From Pterobdella sp. o SKG-2022 (Eukaryota; Annelida; Clitellata; Hirudinida; Piscicolidae): 64,000 bases of DNA. A model generated the notes under the pieces. The model saw only the letters and a program-made list of their open reading frames with translations. It was not told the DNA's origin and ran no database searches. Location: positions 3,821,854-3,885,853 of the forward strand of contig OZ038324.1 in the NCBI GenBank assembly GCA_964035795.1. The letters are read 5' to 3'. The position numbers and the translations under genes are program-made. Within the stretch, counting starts at the first letter, position 1; the number at the start of each line of letters is the position of its first letter. Positions 12,399 to 25,600 of the stretch are shown one piece after another.

Positions 12399-15137
12399 TT
12401 AGAGAGGGTTGATTTGGTGGGTGGAGGGGTGGTAGTTGACACATTTGGAAGGGTCTGTAGGAAAATACTTCTGACACCTCGTCATCAATCGCTTGAGAGC
12501 CTGGCATAGTGTTGTGTTTAAAATTATAAACGTTTATCGATTTTTTAATTTCTTTGATAATAAAACATCTGAAGTTTGCGAACGATGAAGCCAAACAAAA
12601 ATTTTTAATTTCACATAAAAACTAATTATCTACCTGGATATACTTCCGTTGCACCTCATCGTTAAGAACATGAGCCACGTTTTTAGCTGAGATCTTCTCT
12701 CTCCCCGTTCTAGCGTGGATACCCACCATGGTTACACCTGCAAGCGTTCATGACACCACAGATTTATTTCAACATCCACAAATAGTTGTGTCTAATTTGT
12801 TACAAATTATTTTATTATCCTTAACAGCTTATTCAGCTGTACGTGCACCAGTAATTGAGGAAGAAAGCAATCATTCAATCACTCAATAATAATAAGATGT
12901 TAAAGAAGATAATAAGTAAAATCATGATTTTAATTACATGCAATAACAAACATACCGATGGGCCAAGGTGCGTTTCCTATGGCCATCTCCAAATATGATT
13001 CATTGGCCTAAGGTCAATTTGTTGAATGTGTTCAAGTTGAAAGATGAAATTAATAATGATAGTTATTAAAATCGATAACAATATTTAGTAGGAAAAATTC
13101 ATGTATAATGGATAATAAAGTTTACTTTAAATACTAAGGGTTGTCATTTATGCGTAAAATAGACAAAAAGATTAATAGATTATTTTATCCCAAATACATT
13201 TATAAGTAATTGATAATCATAATGGAAGTGGTAATAATGATGAAACCTTGAGGTACTGCCTCTCCATCATGTGGTTCACAATCTCAATCAGAGAATCGAA
13301 GATATCGTCCGATAAGGTCTGTCGTATTATCAAGGTTTTTGTGCTAGTATTTAATATCAACATGAGCAATATCAATTTTTATAACATAATATCGATGATA
13401 ATAACACTAATGTTCATTTATATAGCGCTAAAAAACTGAGACGCGTAATTATGCCTTCCTATTATCATATGAACGTCTGCTTCAAAGTTCTCACATATTC
13501 ATATACAAAATAAAACAAGTACTTGCCTGGCTCTTGAGTTTTCTAAGAAGAGGCTTTATGTACGAGGCAGTTTGCATGTGGGTGGCACTCTCCATCTTGC
13601 CCTTGACACTTCTCTTCAGTGCCTCTGGTCGCTGGTTTAACTCCTCCGCCCATCTGTTCATTATCAGCTGTGGATTGATAGATGGATGGATGAATAAAGA
13701 AAGATAGACAGATATCAAAAACTTTGATTTCAATTGATTGACTAAGAGTAATACATAATTGAATACTTGACTAAAGATAAATGAGTCACCTAAAAAATAA
13801 TTTAGACTTACAATAATGAAATGAAACAAATTAAATTTAAAAAATTGATAGAACAATTTATTAAAAATTAATTGGTAACACCTTGAGGAAATTCAAAACA
13901 ACTTGCGAAGAGTAACTTTTTCCCTTACTTCTCATAACTTCTTGCATCTTCTGCAAAGTTTAAAAACCATTTTTGAAATCAAGTTAAGACGTTAATGATG
14001 GTTATAATGCTTCATAAAACACATTTATATTCCATTCTAGCAAGTAAACAGACGTAAATAGATGATGATAGTGATGGTTTTGGACAATATTAATGAAGCA
14101 ATAAAGTTTGAAATGTATATACAAAAAATATAATTAAAAAACTGTATACAATGAAAAGCTTCAAAAAATTATATTAATACTAACAACAATAATAATGACA
14201 AAAATAAATAACAATAAGATAATAATAGCACACAACAACAATGAGCACAACCATGATATCCTCGTAAGGCAGGCAGTCTTCAGCCACTTTAGCATCTCCA
14301 GCAGCATGCTTCACATAATCCTCATCTACCTTATCCATGGCATCTTGGAAATCATTCTCAAACCCCTAGGATCATGGTGATGGGAGTGTTGATGATATTT
14401 ATAATTATGGTAGTGATTAGTGAATGAGTGAAACTTAATATAATGATTTAATGAATTATGATAATAATAACTCAAATTTTTCAAATGTCAAGCTGAATCA
14501 ATGATGAATAAAATTTTCATTATAATACCTAAATATTAGCAATTAAGATAATTACTTTATTTATTTCTGGTTCGAGAATCTCCAACTTCCTCAATCTAAA
14601 AAAAGCTTCAGCATCATCTTCACCAAATAATCTTATTGGTTCCTCTCTTTCTCTCAGACGACGAATCACCTGCAATAATCACATACATTTAAACACATGA
14701 AATAACTAAATAATCAATTTACCTCTTTACGTGATAATGTAACTCTTTTTGGGTCTGTGTATACTTTTGATCTGTCTTCTGTGCTTTGAGCATGCTTTAA
14801 AACATGACGAAAACTTTAAAATTAATGATTAATAGTGAATTTACACAAACTTTTGAAATAATGGATGCGTCAAATTTGGATATTTTAGCAGCAGTTGCTT
14901 CACTTGTCTTTTCAACATTTTCAATGCCATTTTGATTTTTCTTTTGTTCAGCCTGAATTATTTCGATAAAAAAAATAAATTTTAATAGAGTATTACAATA
15001 TAAATTATTTATTTTCACAATTATTTCAATATTAACTAATAATAGTTATGAACTATTTGATTTAGAGTGAAAAAGTAACAAACGATCATAGCTAATTCTC
15101 GTTTTTTCTTAGCTATCCCTTCTTTCAAAATATCCAT
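12399..15137 (-). CDS. PRPF18: Pre-mRNA-splicing factor 18
   Basis: U5-associated factor acting in the second catalytic step of nuclear splicing. The minus-strand start is [18 protein letters not shown] at 15137. Later exons are visible near 14845-14955 (Lys/Glu-rich), 14670-14795 ([16 protein letters not shown] motif), 14565-14665 ([20 protein letters not shown]), 14240-14370, 13870-13950, 13525-13670 ([37 protein letters not shown]), 13240-13315, 12955-13010 ([11 protein letters not shown]), 12635-12735 ([20 protein letters not shown], then [15 protein letters not shown]) and 12399-12505 ([19 protein letters not shown]). The C-terminal Prp18 domain is highly conserved. The tail after PSKC differs from the vertebrate ending. 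Outer exon edges are approximate; identity is certain. Confidence 0.94.
13380..13436 (-). repeat. SINE/LINE 3'-tail fragment (GCGCTATATAAAT motif)
   Basis: Read on the minus strand, this PRPF18 intron sequence contains AGCGCTATATAAATGAACAT followed by short TTAT-type repeats. The same kind of tail ends the SINE at 15595-15762. It is probably a 5'-truncated copy, but only the tail can be recognised. Confidence 0.45.
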
Positions 15138-15369
15138 TGTGAAATATACTTTCAATTTCAATAGTTGGTGATCGCGATAAAAATAATATTTTGCTTTTCA
15201 ACTAGTGTATAAAAGTAAACTTTCAAAAATTTTTTTACGAAAAAGTTTAAATTATTACTTTTAATTATTACTTAATAATTATTATAATAAATTATGAAAA
15301 TCCTTTTTATTTAGTTCCATTTAGAAGCATAAAAGAATGATGGTTGGGATAATGCGTTTTAATTGAATT

Positions 15370-15445
15370 AAATTAATTGATAATGTAAGTTCATCTTACG
15401 AAAAGCTTCGTGGAATAAAATAAGCTTCTAAGAGTGTTTTCATTT
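15370..15445. repeat. Dispersed repeat containing TTACGAAAAGCTTCGTGG
   Basis: A stretch reading TTGATAATGTAAGTTCATCT, then TTACGAAAAGCTTCGTGG, then a block ending GTGTTTTCATTTG recurs, slightly changed, at 59840-59910. The CGAAAAGCTT core is shared with hairpin repeats at 7.1, 48.5 and 48.8 kb, so this is likely a half copy of a small non-autonomous element. Confidence 0.5.
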
Positions 15446-15594
15446 GAACGTTTGGCTCAGAGAATTAGAATAAATTAAATTATTAATACAAAACAATAAG
15501 TCTGCCAATTGCGAAATTTGTATTTCAATTATATTATAGCACAGTTTTTTACGATTATATAAAAATAAAGTTAATATTGAACGAAGTTTCGTTT

Positions 15595-15762
15595 GCCGTA
15601 TAGCTCGGCTGGTAGTGCATTAGAATAATTATTCAAAATATCAAGTTTAATCCCGTGTTGGGCCAACAATTAGCATTTGCTCCGCACTTTGTTTTCACTT
15701 TATTGAATTTTTAGAGAGTGCTTTGAGCTCTAAGAAAGGCGCTATATAAAATACCAATTTAA
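15595..15762 (+). repeat. tRNA-derived SINE
   Basis: The 5' end has RNA polymerase III promoter-like boxes: A box in TAGCTCGGCTGGTAGTGC and B box AGTTTAATCCC, about 35 bp apart, as in a tRNA. A body with GTTGGGCCAACAATTAGCAT follows, and the 3' end reads AAAGGCGCTATATAAAATAC. A second, diverged copy on the opposite strand lies at 49265-49445. The element sits between PRPF18 and the SLC28 gene. It is not a functional tRNA: the anticodon stem cannot fold and there is no acceptor-stem match. Confidence 0.75.
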
Positions 15763-15995
15763 TTTTAAGTAAGCATTAATAAAAATTAATTTAATGGTTA
15801 TAACTCTGCTTTTTATTTGAATGTCTATTTCATAGTTACTCGTTGTTTTTTTATAAAAATTATTTTAATTTATAATAAACTGTTTACACGTAAAAAAGTT
15901 TACCATCTCTTGACATAAGGCCATAATCAGGATGGTTGTGCTTTCAATGCTACCAAAGATCAAGAAATGCACCAAAAGATGTCCCAACTCTCATC

Positions 15996-18900
15996 CTATA
16001 CCATAAACCTCGTGTTTTGTGAAGTAGGTTTAAAGAAATTTGTCTTATTCCAGCAACACACTAAAAAGAAAGATAGTTAAGGAAACTATTAATGGTGTTT
16101 TGTTTCTTAAAATGAATTTGCAAAAGTTTTGAAAAAATTAATTTGAATTTTTGTTTCATTTAAAAATTCAAAATTCAATCAAGATTTTATTTTTTTAAAA
16201 TCATCATGAAAGAATTAATTGGAATTTATATTTTTAAAGTTTAATATAAATCTTTCATAGAACATCTTTAGCAAATTTCAGGATTCATTTTCTCTATAAA
16301 ACAAGGCTGCAAAAGATAAATCTCCCATCAGATATCATTGAAAAATATGTTCTCATAAAAGTTTGAAAAAAAAACTAACCAGCAGTACACGCGGTAGAAA
16401 AACAAGCGAAACTCGACGCTATCAGACAACTCACGGCCATTTTAGTGACGTCATCTGCAGAAAAAAATAAAAAAATTTTAAAAATAATACATATTAAACC
16501 CTAACTCTACTTTTACAAAAATCCCCAAATCATTGGAATAAAATTAATAATTGATAACCAAACGTTTTCTGGTAGGCGCAATGGCGGTTATGAAGCCAAT
16601 CATGGTACCAATCGTGCCTATGTTGGAATATCCACATAAGGCGTATGAGGCTATGGTTTCTGAGCGTATCTGTGCACGCGAGGGATTGTTTGAATTTCAA
16701 ATTTTGAAAGATAAATATAAAACGAACTGAGATGAAAGGTGTGGTATTTTTCTTGCGGTTCTCAATGAGTTTGGACAGGTGCTCGTAGGCTACAAATTCA
16801 TTTATTATTGTTTTGACTCCCACCAATTTCGCGACCTGTTCATAAGTTTTTTTAAAATTAATAAAAAATTTTAAAGCATATTTTGTTAAATAATAAAGTT
16901 TAGGACAATTTTATCCTAGCACGAGATTTGTTTCTGGGTTTGAAAATTAATCTATTCAAACCTCCATTTAAGTTTCACATAAATAAATGACAAAACTTTT
17001 GATATTTTCAAAAATTAACCTCTAAACAATCTTCGTGGTCGACTCCCATGAGAAAAACAAGAGGGTAGAAGAAATAGGCTACCAGAACCTGCGATGTGCC
17101 ATTTAAGTTTTATTGGAAACTTGAGTAATATAAAAAAATTATATTATATAATCTTTTTATTCATTAGATTATATCATATTTAAACAATATTAACATCTTT
17201 TAATTCATTTTTTTTGTGAAAAAGTTTGTGTATGTGTGGAAGTCGACCATTCTTTCAAATGAAACCAAATCGTTTCCTAGCATCAGTTGAAAACTTCATT
17301 CATTCACAATGGTGCATCATCATTTGTGTTTTATTTCAGTTTCAAAGCCAACAGATGTGAATATGAGTAAATGTCAAAAAATGTGATTTGAAAAACCTGA
17401 CTTGCAGGGTAAGATTTTGGACTCCAATCCTATCTCCAAACCATTCAACTGTGCAGTTGGCAGCTTCGAGCAGACTGACATAAGAAAGGAGGACACTGAG
17501 AATACTGGCAGAGAATGTTATGGCATCATACGATCCTTGCTGGAAGGCTTTTAGAAGATTCGAATGTTCTCTGATGGTCATGAAATTTGGTTCATTATGT
17601 ATTTTATTTTTTTTTTGGTACATTATGTATATTTTGGTTTAAAGCTGTGAGAATTATTTTATTAAACAACCAAAACTCTTATTAGAGAGCATAAATTGAA
17701 ACTTAACTGCTTGACTTCAAAAAGATTTAAAAAGGAATCTAATTATTTTGTTTAATTTAAATATCATTTTCAAAATTAAATCTTTTTATACAGTTTTCCA
17801 ATTGAATTTGATGTTTTTTTGACTACAGGTTTAATTTTGATAAATTAAGCCAAATAACGATAAAAAAATTTACGTCTGATCAAAGCTGAGAGCGTGCACA
17901 ACCCTGTGTCGTTCAGGCTTGATGATCTTTGAGAAGACTACGGCTGCAGGAGCTGACATGAAGGAAGCAGACAACAAGTGGTTGGCAGGGATCTAATGAG
18001 GAATGGTTGAATTTTGTGTGCATACTATGTTCCATGTAAGTTTTGGATGTCTTTTTGAGTTTGGAGAGCTTGATTTCTATTTGGATGCTAGTTTTTCAAA
18101 ATTTATTAAAAGATACTACGAAAAAATATCTCTTAAGCTTTATTCATATGTGTCAAATTATATTCTTTCACTTCAAATAAAATTTGAATTAAAACAAAAC
18201 GACCCCGAGAGATTGAAAAATTGGAATCATGCCAACATCGATCGACGCCATGCCAGCGGAAACGAGGGAATGCAGTTGAGAGATGGTCAAACTGGGCATC
18301 ATTGGCTTGACCATCATTATAGTGGCGTCCTGTGGTTTGTTAATGTCACCATCAACATTTCACTAGGTTGAACTGTTGTATGTTTCAAATATATAGATAG
18401 TATCTAAATAGAATTATCTGTGTAATTTAATCTTGAATAGTATTTGAGAGCTCTTGACAAAGTCTTCATATTTGTTCGTGGGTCAATATTAAATGTTTTT
18501 ATTTTAATCACATTTTTTTATACACAGACAATGGAAATTTTTGTAAAACATGTTTTTCATAGTAAAATCATGATTATTTTCATGACTATAGGCATGAGAA
18601 CTAACAGGACCAAAGAAGATGTTGGAGATGGCAGAGAAGCATTCGACTGGAGAGACGGGAAGTACAATGGAAAACAAGTACCCAACAATCCTAATGACAA
18701 CTTGCACAATGTTCAGATGGTACAGACTGTATGTTGTGGCGTTGAAGAAGACTGATACAGCTACCACCTGAAACGTAACTTCAAATAAGTTCACTCTTAT
18801 CACTTGAATTTCGATTCAACCCACTCCCATTAGGAGTTCGTGTTCAGTATACTTTTCACCAAAGATAAAAATAGCTCCTTTTTGGGCATGATTCAAATAC

Positions 18901-20006
18901 CCTGTGATTTGATTGGATATGAACGTGATTGCGTCGTACACAACATGTGACCTCATTATAGCCAATCCCATAATCGACTGCACAATGATACCCAGTAAAA
19001 TTACTTTCCATTCGATCTGGAGGTTTAGAACATTCTCGATTATATATTATATTATATTATATTGATTATTTAAATTACTTTGTGCTGGTTCGAAGATAGT
19101 ACAAAACAGATTAAAACAAAGACGAAAATTCCCCCTAAAGAAATGAGATTCTTTGGAGAATTTACGGCGTCAAAAATGATGTAAAATGCTAAAGTTGCTA
19201 CAGCTACCAGCAATGCCAGCCTGTATTGAAGATACATTATAAATTTTATCGGTATCATAACCATAATTATATATTATAACAGTATCATCATCAGATAATA
19301 ACATCTATTCAATTGAGAAGCTTAGAGTACTTTAAAAAAATAAAATTTTGTGTTTCTTATATTATCGCTGGAGGTACTAGTTATGAAAATATCTGTTGTG
19401 ATTGTACTGTATGTTTTTGTGAAGTTGCAAAGATCGGAACAAACTCTTCAGACCATTTTGAGGTTGTCTTAATTTTCAGGGCCAAAGGAAGAGTTGAAAG
19501 CCTTGCAAGAGACTCGTGAAGAACCTCTTTGCCATAATAATATTCTGAAACCTGGAAGCGTTGATGTAGTTATGTATTTGTTTTTCAGAGTTTGAGAGAT
19601 TTTATAATGAATATTTGAAACGGTATAAAAATCATAGAAAACAGCTGAAACAAACTCAACAAAATTTAGTTACATTTCTAAAGTTTTTTTTCAAAAGCCA
19701 TCTAAAGGTTTGAAGTTTTTTATAGTAAATCTACTCATCAATTCAGTATAAGCTAGGTCGATGAAATAAGAAGTTAATAAAAAAAATTTATATTTGTAAA
19801 ATTAAGAAATGAACCTTGAAGAAGCCAAAAGCGATAAAAACACCAGTGAAAGTGACGAGAACAGGGTCGATCCGGTGTTTGAGGGCAAAAATCAAGTATG
19901 TACAATATAATAGGACAGTGAATATGATGATAATATACTTCAAAACGCTAGCAACATTTGGGTTCGCTTCCAAAACAGAAAGTATAGTTTCTTTTAGATT
20001 TCTCAT
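15996..20006 (-). CDS. SLC28: Concentrative (sodium-coupled) nucleoside transporter, SLC28/CNT family
   Basis: Plasma-membrane symporter family that takes up nucleosides with Na+. Exons recognised, 5' to 3': about 19815-20006 (MRNLKETILSV, then a hydrophobic segment and FALKHRIDPVLVTFTGVFIA), about 19495-19550 (uncertain), 19075-19220, 18825-19020 (IFGEKYTEH), 18590-18770 (SPVECFSAISNIFFGP), about 18190-18332 (DATIMMVKPMMPSLTISQLH), 17880-17995 (PANHLLSASFMSAPAAV), 17405-17580, 17030-17095 (YPLVFLMGVDHEDC), 16740-16840 (GVKTIINEFVAYEHLSK), 16560-16680 (CGYSNIGTIGTMIGF) and 16380-16440. The C-terminal exon ending at 15996 is a guess. The family motif GQTES is GPDAT here, although NEFVAY and SAPA are intact. 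The intracellular N terminus is short compared with human CNT1-3. Family certain; substrate specificity unknown. Confidence 0.9.
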
Positions 20007-20009
20007 CAA

Positions 20010-22620
20010 AATGTCTTTAACTAAATTTATTGTTCTTATAAATAGTCTATAAATTATTCTTTAGTTGAGCTTTTTGTAAAGTTTTATATGAAAAGGTAGC
20101 AATAGTTGTTAGCGTTGGCCTAAACGATATATAATATATATATACTGAACGGGCAATATAAATAGTGCCTGAAAATTTTAGGAAATATGCAAATTCAGTT
20201 GAAAAATTTGCATATTTTTTATTATACTTCATAGATAAGGTTTTGATCAATTTAATGCTATAAAAACACTACAGTTTTCAAAATGCTTAGGTTTATCATG
20301 AAAAATTAGCAATGTTTATTTGATATGAGCTTCTAAAGGGAATTCTTGTTTTTGTATTACGATGCAAATAATGAAATATACTGAGAAAATAATTGAAGCT
20401 TATAAATATTTCTAAGTTAGCAAAAATACATAATATGCATGAAAAGTTTCAAAAATACTTATTACTATTAATATAATTGAAATAATAATTACTTATTTTA
20501 GTGGACAGTTTAGGAAATTTGCCTATTGTCCGATGCATGTAGCATATTTTCCTATTGCTAAAAATTATGAATTCTTAAAAACAAAAGTTCTGTTTATTTT
20601 ACTTGAAAAATTTTTATACCTAGAAAAATTGAAGATACAAGAGTTTTGTTTTAAAACAAGTCTAGCTTCATTAGAGATTAGAACTTTGATGCATTAATGA
20701 TTACATTTGTATACCAAACATTGGGTCATGTCTTCCGAATAGACGATGACAAAACTCATTAAAAAAATTTTTTAGTGAATTTGAGGAAGACTCGAAACAG
20801 GTGTCTAATTGAAATATGGGAATATGTGCAAGAAAGACGTCAAGTGCCTCGACATCTGCTCTTTATTATAGGAGTATCGATTCCAACAGAGGTTCACGGA
20901 ATATGAAACTTGAAGCAACTGATGGTCAACTTACATAAAATACTTAATAGGCTTTCTTGAGTTAATGCAGAAGTTTGAATAAAAACTTTTTTATCGGCTG
21001 CTCTTAATAAAAGACCTCGTTCAAGTTCTATTTTTTAATGGCTTGACTTTTGCATAAAAATTATGCACAATTCGAAAGTTTAAATTAAGATTGCCATTGA
21101 GTATTTTGGCAAGTTCCCTTTAAATCGTTCTTCTTTGAAGGAAAATCGAACGTTCGTATCTTAGTTTTGTTATCTATTTTATCTAGACTTGTTTTACCAA
21201 GGCAGGCAAATGCATGGGATGTTAATCAAAAAAGAATTTTTGCTTAAGTTTTTATGAGTACTAGATCTAAAACTGTGAGTTTATATCAAGAATGTTTGGA
21301 TGAATAATAAGGCTGAATAGAGGCACAACTCTGCGGATATATTTAACATAACTTCAATGCAACAAAATGCAACCTCCATAAATCATTGTTGAATGGTATC
21401 AATGTAGCCCTTGTACCATTCTATCAAAGCGAACTTACTGACAAGCTATATAAGCAACCTTAAGGAAAAGCAAATGGTGAGGAAGAATACAAAATAAAGT
21501 CATTCTGACAAAGTTAATAACCCTCGTAGTTCACCTTTAATGATGTGGCATTCGTACATGATACCCATGAAGAGCTTAACCCACGCAACAACTGGTTCGA
21601 GTAAACGATAAAACAATTAATTGCTTAATGTAAGAAACAAACACTGGTTTATCGAGAAACTTGATACATGAAGAGTCTTCGTAAGAGTATCTTACATTTT
21701 CAAGTGTCAAAACTTGATAATGTAAACTTCGTGTATTAAGTTTCTCAATAAACCATAGTGTTTGTTTCTATTAATGATTTCCGGCTATTTTACGTCAACA
21801 ATTGCTTATTGCGAGTATTAATGAGCTTTAATTGTATAAGCGGTACAAAATGATTACGCATTACAGATAATGAGAAAAAAGATCGAATAAAGAATAATGG
21901 ACATTTGAAAACTAATGATAATTCAAGAAATTATTGAACAGTTTTGGAATAGATGAATACTAATTAATTAAATTAATAGGACGAGATCATAGGACAGACA
22001 TATTAAATAAACAAGTCTTATGCAACCAAACATTACATAACTTCATATAGGTATTTAAAAATAAGACGAACATAAGAAAAATAATAAGACCCAAAATCAA
22101 CATCAAATCACCTCCAACACTACCACCGCCGATGCCATTACCAATACCCCAACATGATAAAAATGAACTACGATATAAAAGGAACACACGCAGATATAAA
22201 TTTAATTATCAATGTTATCAAACAATCAAAATGCAACTCAGGACAGCAAATACTTATGAATTTATCCATCAACTATATTTGGACATCGTTAAAAATGACT
22301 ATAGAACGATGGTTAATGAAAATGTTTAATACATAGTCTACTTCCAAAATGGACATCGAGAGAAAGATGTCAACGTGATAAGATAGTAATGACGTTACAA
22401 GATGAAGTTATCAAAGGAGTCAAGTACTACGCCTTACAAACACTAAACATTTACACACCTTCACACACATCTACACATAGAAATAGGCACCCACACACAC
22501 ACACGCACGTACAAACACATACACCGACAAAAAATGACTTAATGCAATAACCTTAATATTATTGTTTTCACCTCATGGTGGCTATGAGCAACCACAAAAA
22601 AGGAGAATACAGTAAACAAA
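20010..22620. other. Intergenic AT-rich region between SLC28 and MTHFSD genes
   Basis: No exon with family similarity was seen on either strand. The region holds AT-rich DNA, one hairpin-type repeat (21620-21800) and a short CA-rich stretch near 22480-22520. The short ORFs at 22132-22336 are low-complexity and overlap one another in different frames. Confidence 0.6.
21620..21800. repeat. Inverted-repeat (foldback/MITE-like) element
   Basis: The left arm (GAAACAAACACTGGTTTATC, then GAGAAACTTGATACATGAAG) and the right arm (its approximate reverse complement, ending CCATAGTGTTTGTTTCTA) enclose a TCTTCGTAAG core. The right flank ACGTCAACAATTGCTTA pairs loosely with AATTAATTGCTTAATG on the left. 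A copy of one half lies at 7024-7115. No coding capacity. Confidence 0.65.
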
Positions 22621-25600
22621 TTATTTAAACAATAAAATATCAATACATAAAATAACAATAATAATAGAACATTCATGCCAGCATCCGTAATCCGCAGGAT
22701 TTAGAGGCCCAGTTCCTACTGCTGCCTCTTTAGCCTCCTCGCTGTCTGTCTAGATAGCTCTATCTGTTTGCATTGCAATGTATTCATTTGTATATGCTCA
22801 CACCAACCATTATCAACAAAAAAACATTCAGCACCAAATTATTTGTTTCAATAGAACTTGGCGGCTATAATAACACAGTATTGATGAAAAATAGATAAAT
22901 TGATGATAATAATATTAAAAACAACAATAATGCAGGCCACCTTGAGGGGCTTTTCTTCAATGGTGAGACCCTCAAGGGATTGTAGTTGGTGCGACACGTC
23001 ATCATCCTTGTCAAATATGGCGAAGGCATGAGTGTTGTACTGTAGGAGGTTCGTTGGACTTGATGATAATGCAAATAGCGATAATGTTTTTTAAATTAAT
23101 ATTAATAACTATAAGAGTTATGTTAGCATTAATTAAAATTATTAACTGAGCGTTTTTGTATGCAGTGAAGCTAGTTTTTCTCAGTACAGTGGGAATAAAC
23201 TGGATTTAAAATCATGGTATTTATCTGAACATCTACTGAAGTTAATTTATATAACAAGTGGTAGATATGATAAGCTGGAGATGGAAATGCCAACTAGTGA
23301 TAATGGCGTGGTAAGAAGTTAAGAATACGAAAGACAGGTGTGGTTGATAGAAGGGCAGATTACTCATGTGGTAACATGTGTGCAACTACCGCAGAGAAAT
23401 ATATTGATTGGCATATAAATACATTCAGTGATTCAACATCCACTTATCTACTAAGTATATATTGTTGACTTTCAACTCCTTTATGATCCTATATGATTTT
23501 AATGGGGTAAAAAAGATCCAATAAACGAGAAAATAATCCAAACAACATTTCTTCATAAAAATACTTTAATAACATTAGCTTAGCTTCACCCATCTTCCTA
23601 CACAACAAACACACATATGCACCCTCTAAACCCATGTCACCTTAGACTTGACGATAGAAGATGGATGAACTTCTTTGGAAGCGAGCACCTCAGTGATGGT
23701 CTCAACAGTTATATCCTTGGGCAGATCTCCCACATACAATGCAGGCTTGAAGTCTTCTTTGTCGCCTGACTGGCGGTTCCAGTTGAAGTAACGCCTGCGC
23801 AAAGGTCCGTTGATGCTAATGAAGATTATTTATGAACTGGTTAATACTATTAGAGATGAACATTATATGAATTAAAGTGCAAGAGACTGATGTTATAACT
23901 ATCAGGACGTATAGAAGTTGATACTTTTGTAAATCAACAAAGCAATGCTTCAAAAGATTTTTTCATTTCTATAACCTCATAAACAAGGCAATCTTCAAAT
24001 AAACTCAAAAACTAATTATTTTTGACAGGGTTGAACTCATCAAAAATTGATTTTTTAAAAGAATAGATGTGTCTACCCCATTTGAAGATTATAAAAATCA
24101 TGAAACACGTGGATCAGACACATAAAATGTCCTTAAAAATAGAAGAGATATGTTGTGCATATATCTTTCTCCTATAAGTATTATAATGAGTATTTATTTT
24201 TATAAAATTGGTCACGTTTGTTATTGAAGGCTGAAAATCAAGAGCTACTGACATCGTCGAGCTAACGGCGAGTTGTTATTCAATAAATCAAGTATATTAA
24301 TGATGACAAAGTTGAATTTGTTGAAAACTTTAGTTTTTTTCAAAAAATATATTTATCTAAAATCTTTTTCATTTTACGATAAAAATCAAAAAAATAAATC
24401 ACTTATTTTGCAAATATTTATTGAATTTTAAAACATTCAACCAATCGCCATAGAAAATTTATGTGAGTATTGAGAGGATATTTTGAAAAATTTTACTTAT
24501 CTATGATCTTTTAATAAAGTCATGATATTTATTAGCCTTTTGAGTAAGGCAACATGTAACCAACTAGTTATTGATCCATAAATCGTTATAACATTAAGCA
24601 TTATATAAGATCTATTAGCAACTAGTACTAGTACTCTATCTACAATAACAATATTATGCTAGAATCAGCTGAAATTTCGAGGATAAAAATCAAAACATAA
24701 AAAATTTATTTACAGCAAAACGACTATTTGCCTATGTGCACACCCACTCACCTTGGTCTCCCGAAGAACTTGCCTGTCCTGCGACCACCATACCCGCCAG
24801 ACCTCCTCTCCACTCCCTCACCCTCACCATTCTCCTTACCTGAGATCTTCCTTCTACGGCCATCACTTTTTGTTGATTCCTTTGTGTAAATTATTTGTGG
24901 ATTCTTTTATAAATACATTATTTTTTATTTCAACACATTTCTCCAACCAAATCCAAATAAATGGACAAAAAGCCAGTGAAAACTAATGGTGATAAGCCTA
25001 ATACCTATGAGAGATGATAGTATTGTAAGATATACTAAAATATGTTTAATATGATAAATACATGGTGGCAGCAAAGGATCACCTTACGCTCAGAGACAGA
25101 GTTCTTGCCTCGGAACCTCTTAGTGCCTGGTTTCTTAGGCACTTCCTCCTCCAACTCTGCAGGGTTCTCAGTCTGTCCCTGACACTTGACATCCCCTCCA
25201 TCCTTCCACTCCTTGTAACGAAGGCTCTTCAACACTGCCACCTTGTTGATGGTGTCCTCCGTGAAGGCAGACCAATTTATCTTACTCACCTTGTTGCGCT
25301 TCTCACACTGGATCACCTTTAAATAGAGGGGTGCATGTTTTAAAATGCACAAGTATGAGAAAGAATGAGCAAACCCTGGTGGGGGTGACGATGAGGTCAA
25401 CAGGAAGGTTGTGGTTGGGAGAAGCAGTGATGCCATCTACCACCTGCGAGTCATGCACCAAGGTGACCACCAATGTGGTTGGTGACACATGCCCCAGTGA
25501 TGACAATATGGCATACTCCAACTCTCCCAAGACGTCATTCTTACCCAGCCTTTCACCTGCCAAGATATCATCTCTGTGACTTAAACAATCTGTCCAAAGC

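Noticed and set aside
15595..15670. Functional tRNA gene
   Set aside because: A and B boxes are present, but the stems do not pair and the sequence continues into a SINE body with a second copy elsewhere.
25062..25579. Plus-strand ORFs over MTHFSD exons
   Set aside because: Antisense shadows of exons 25088-25316 and 25375-25556.
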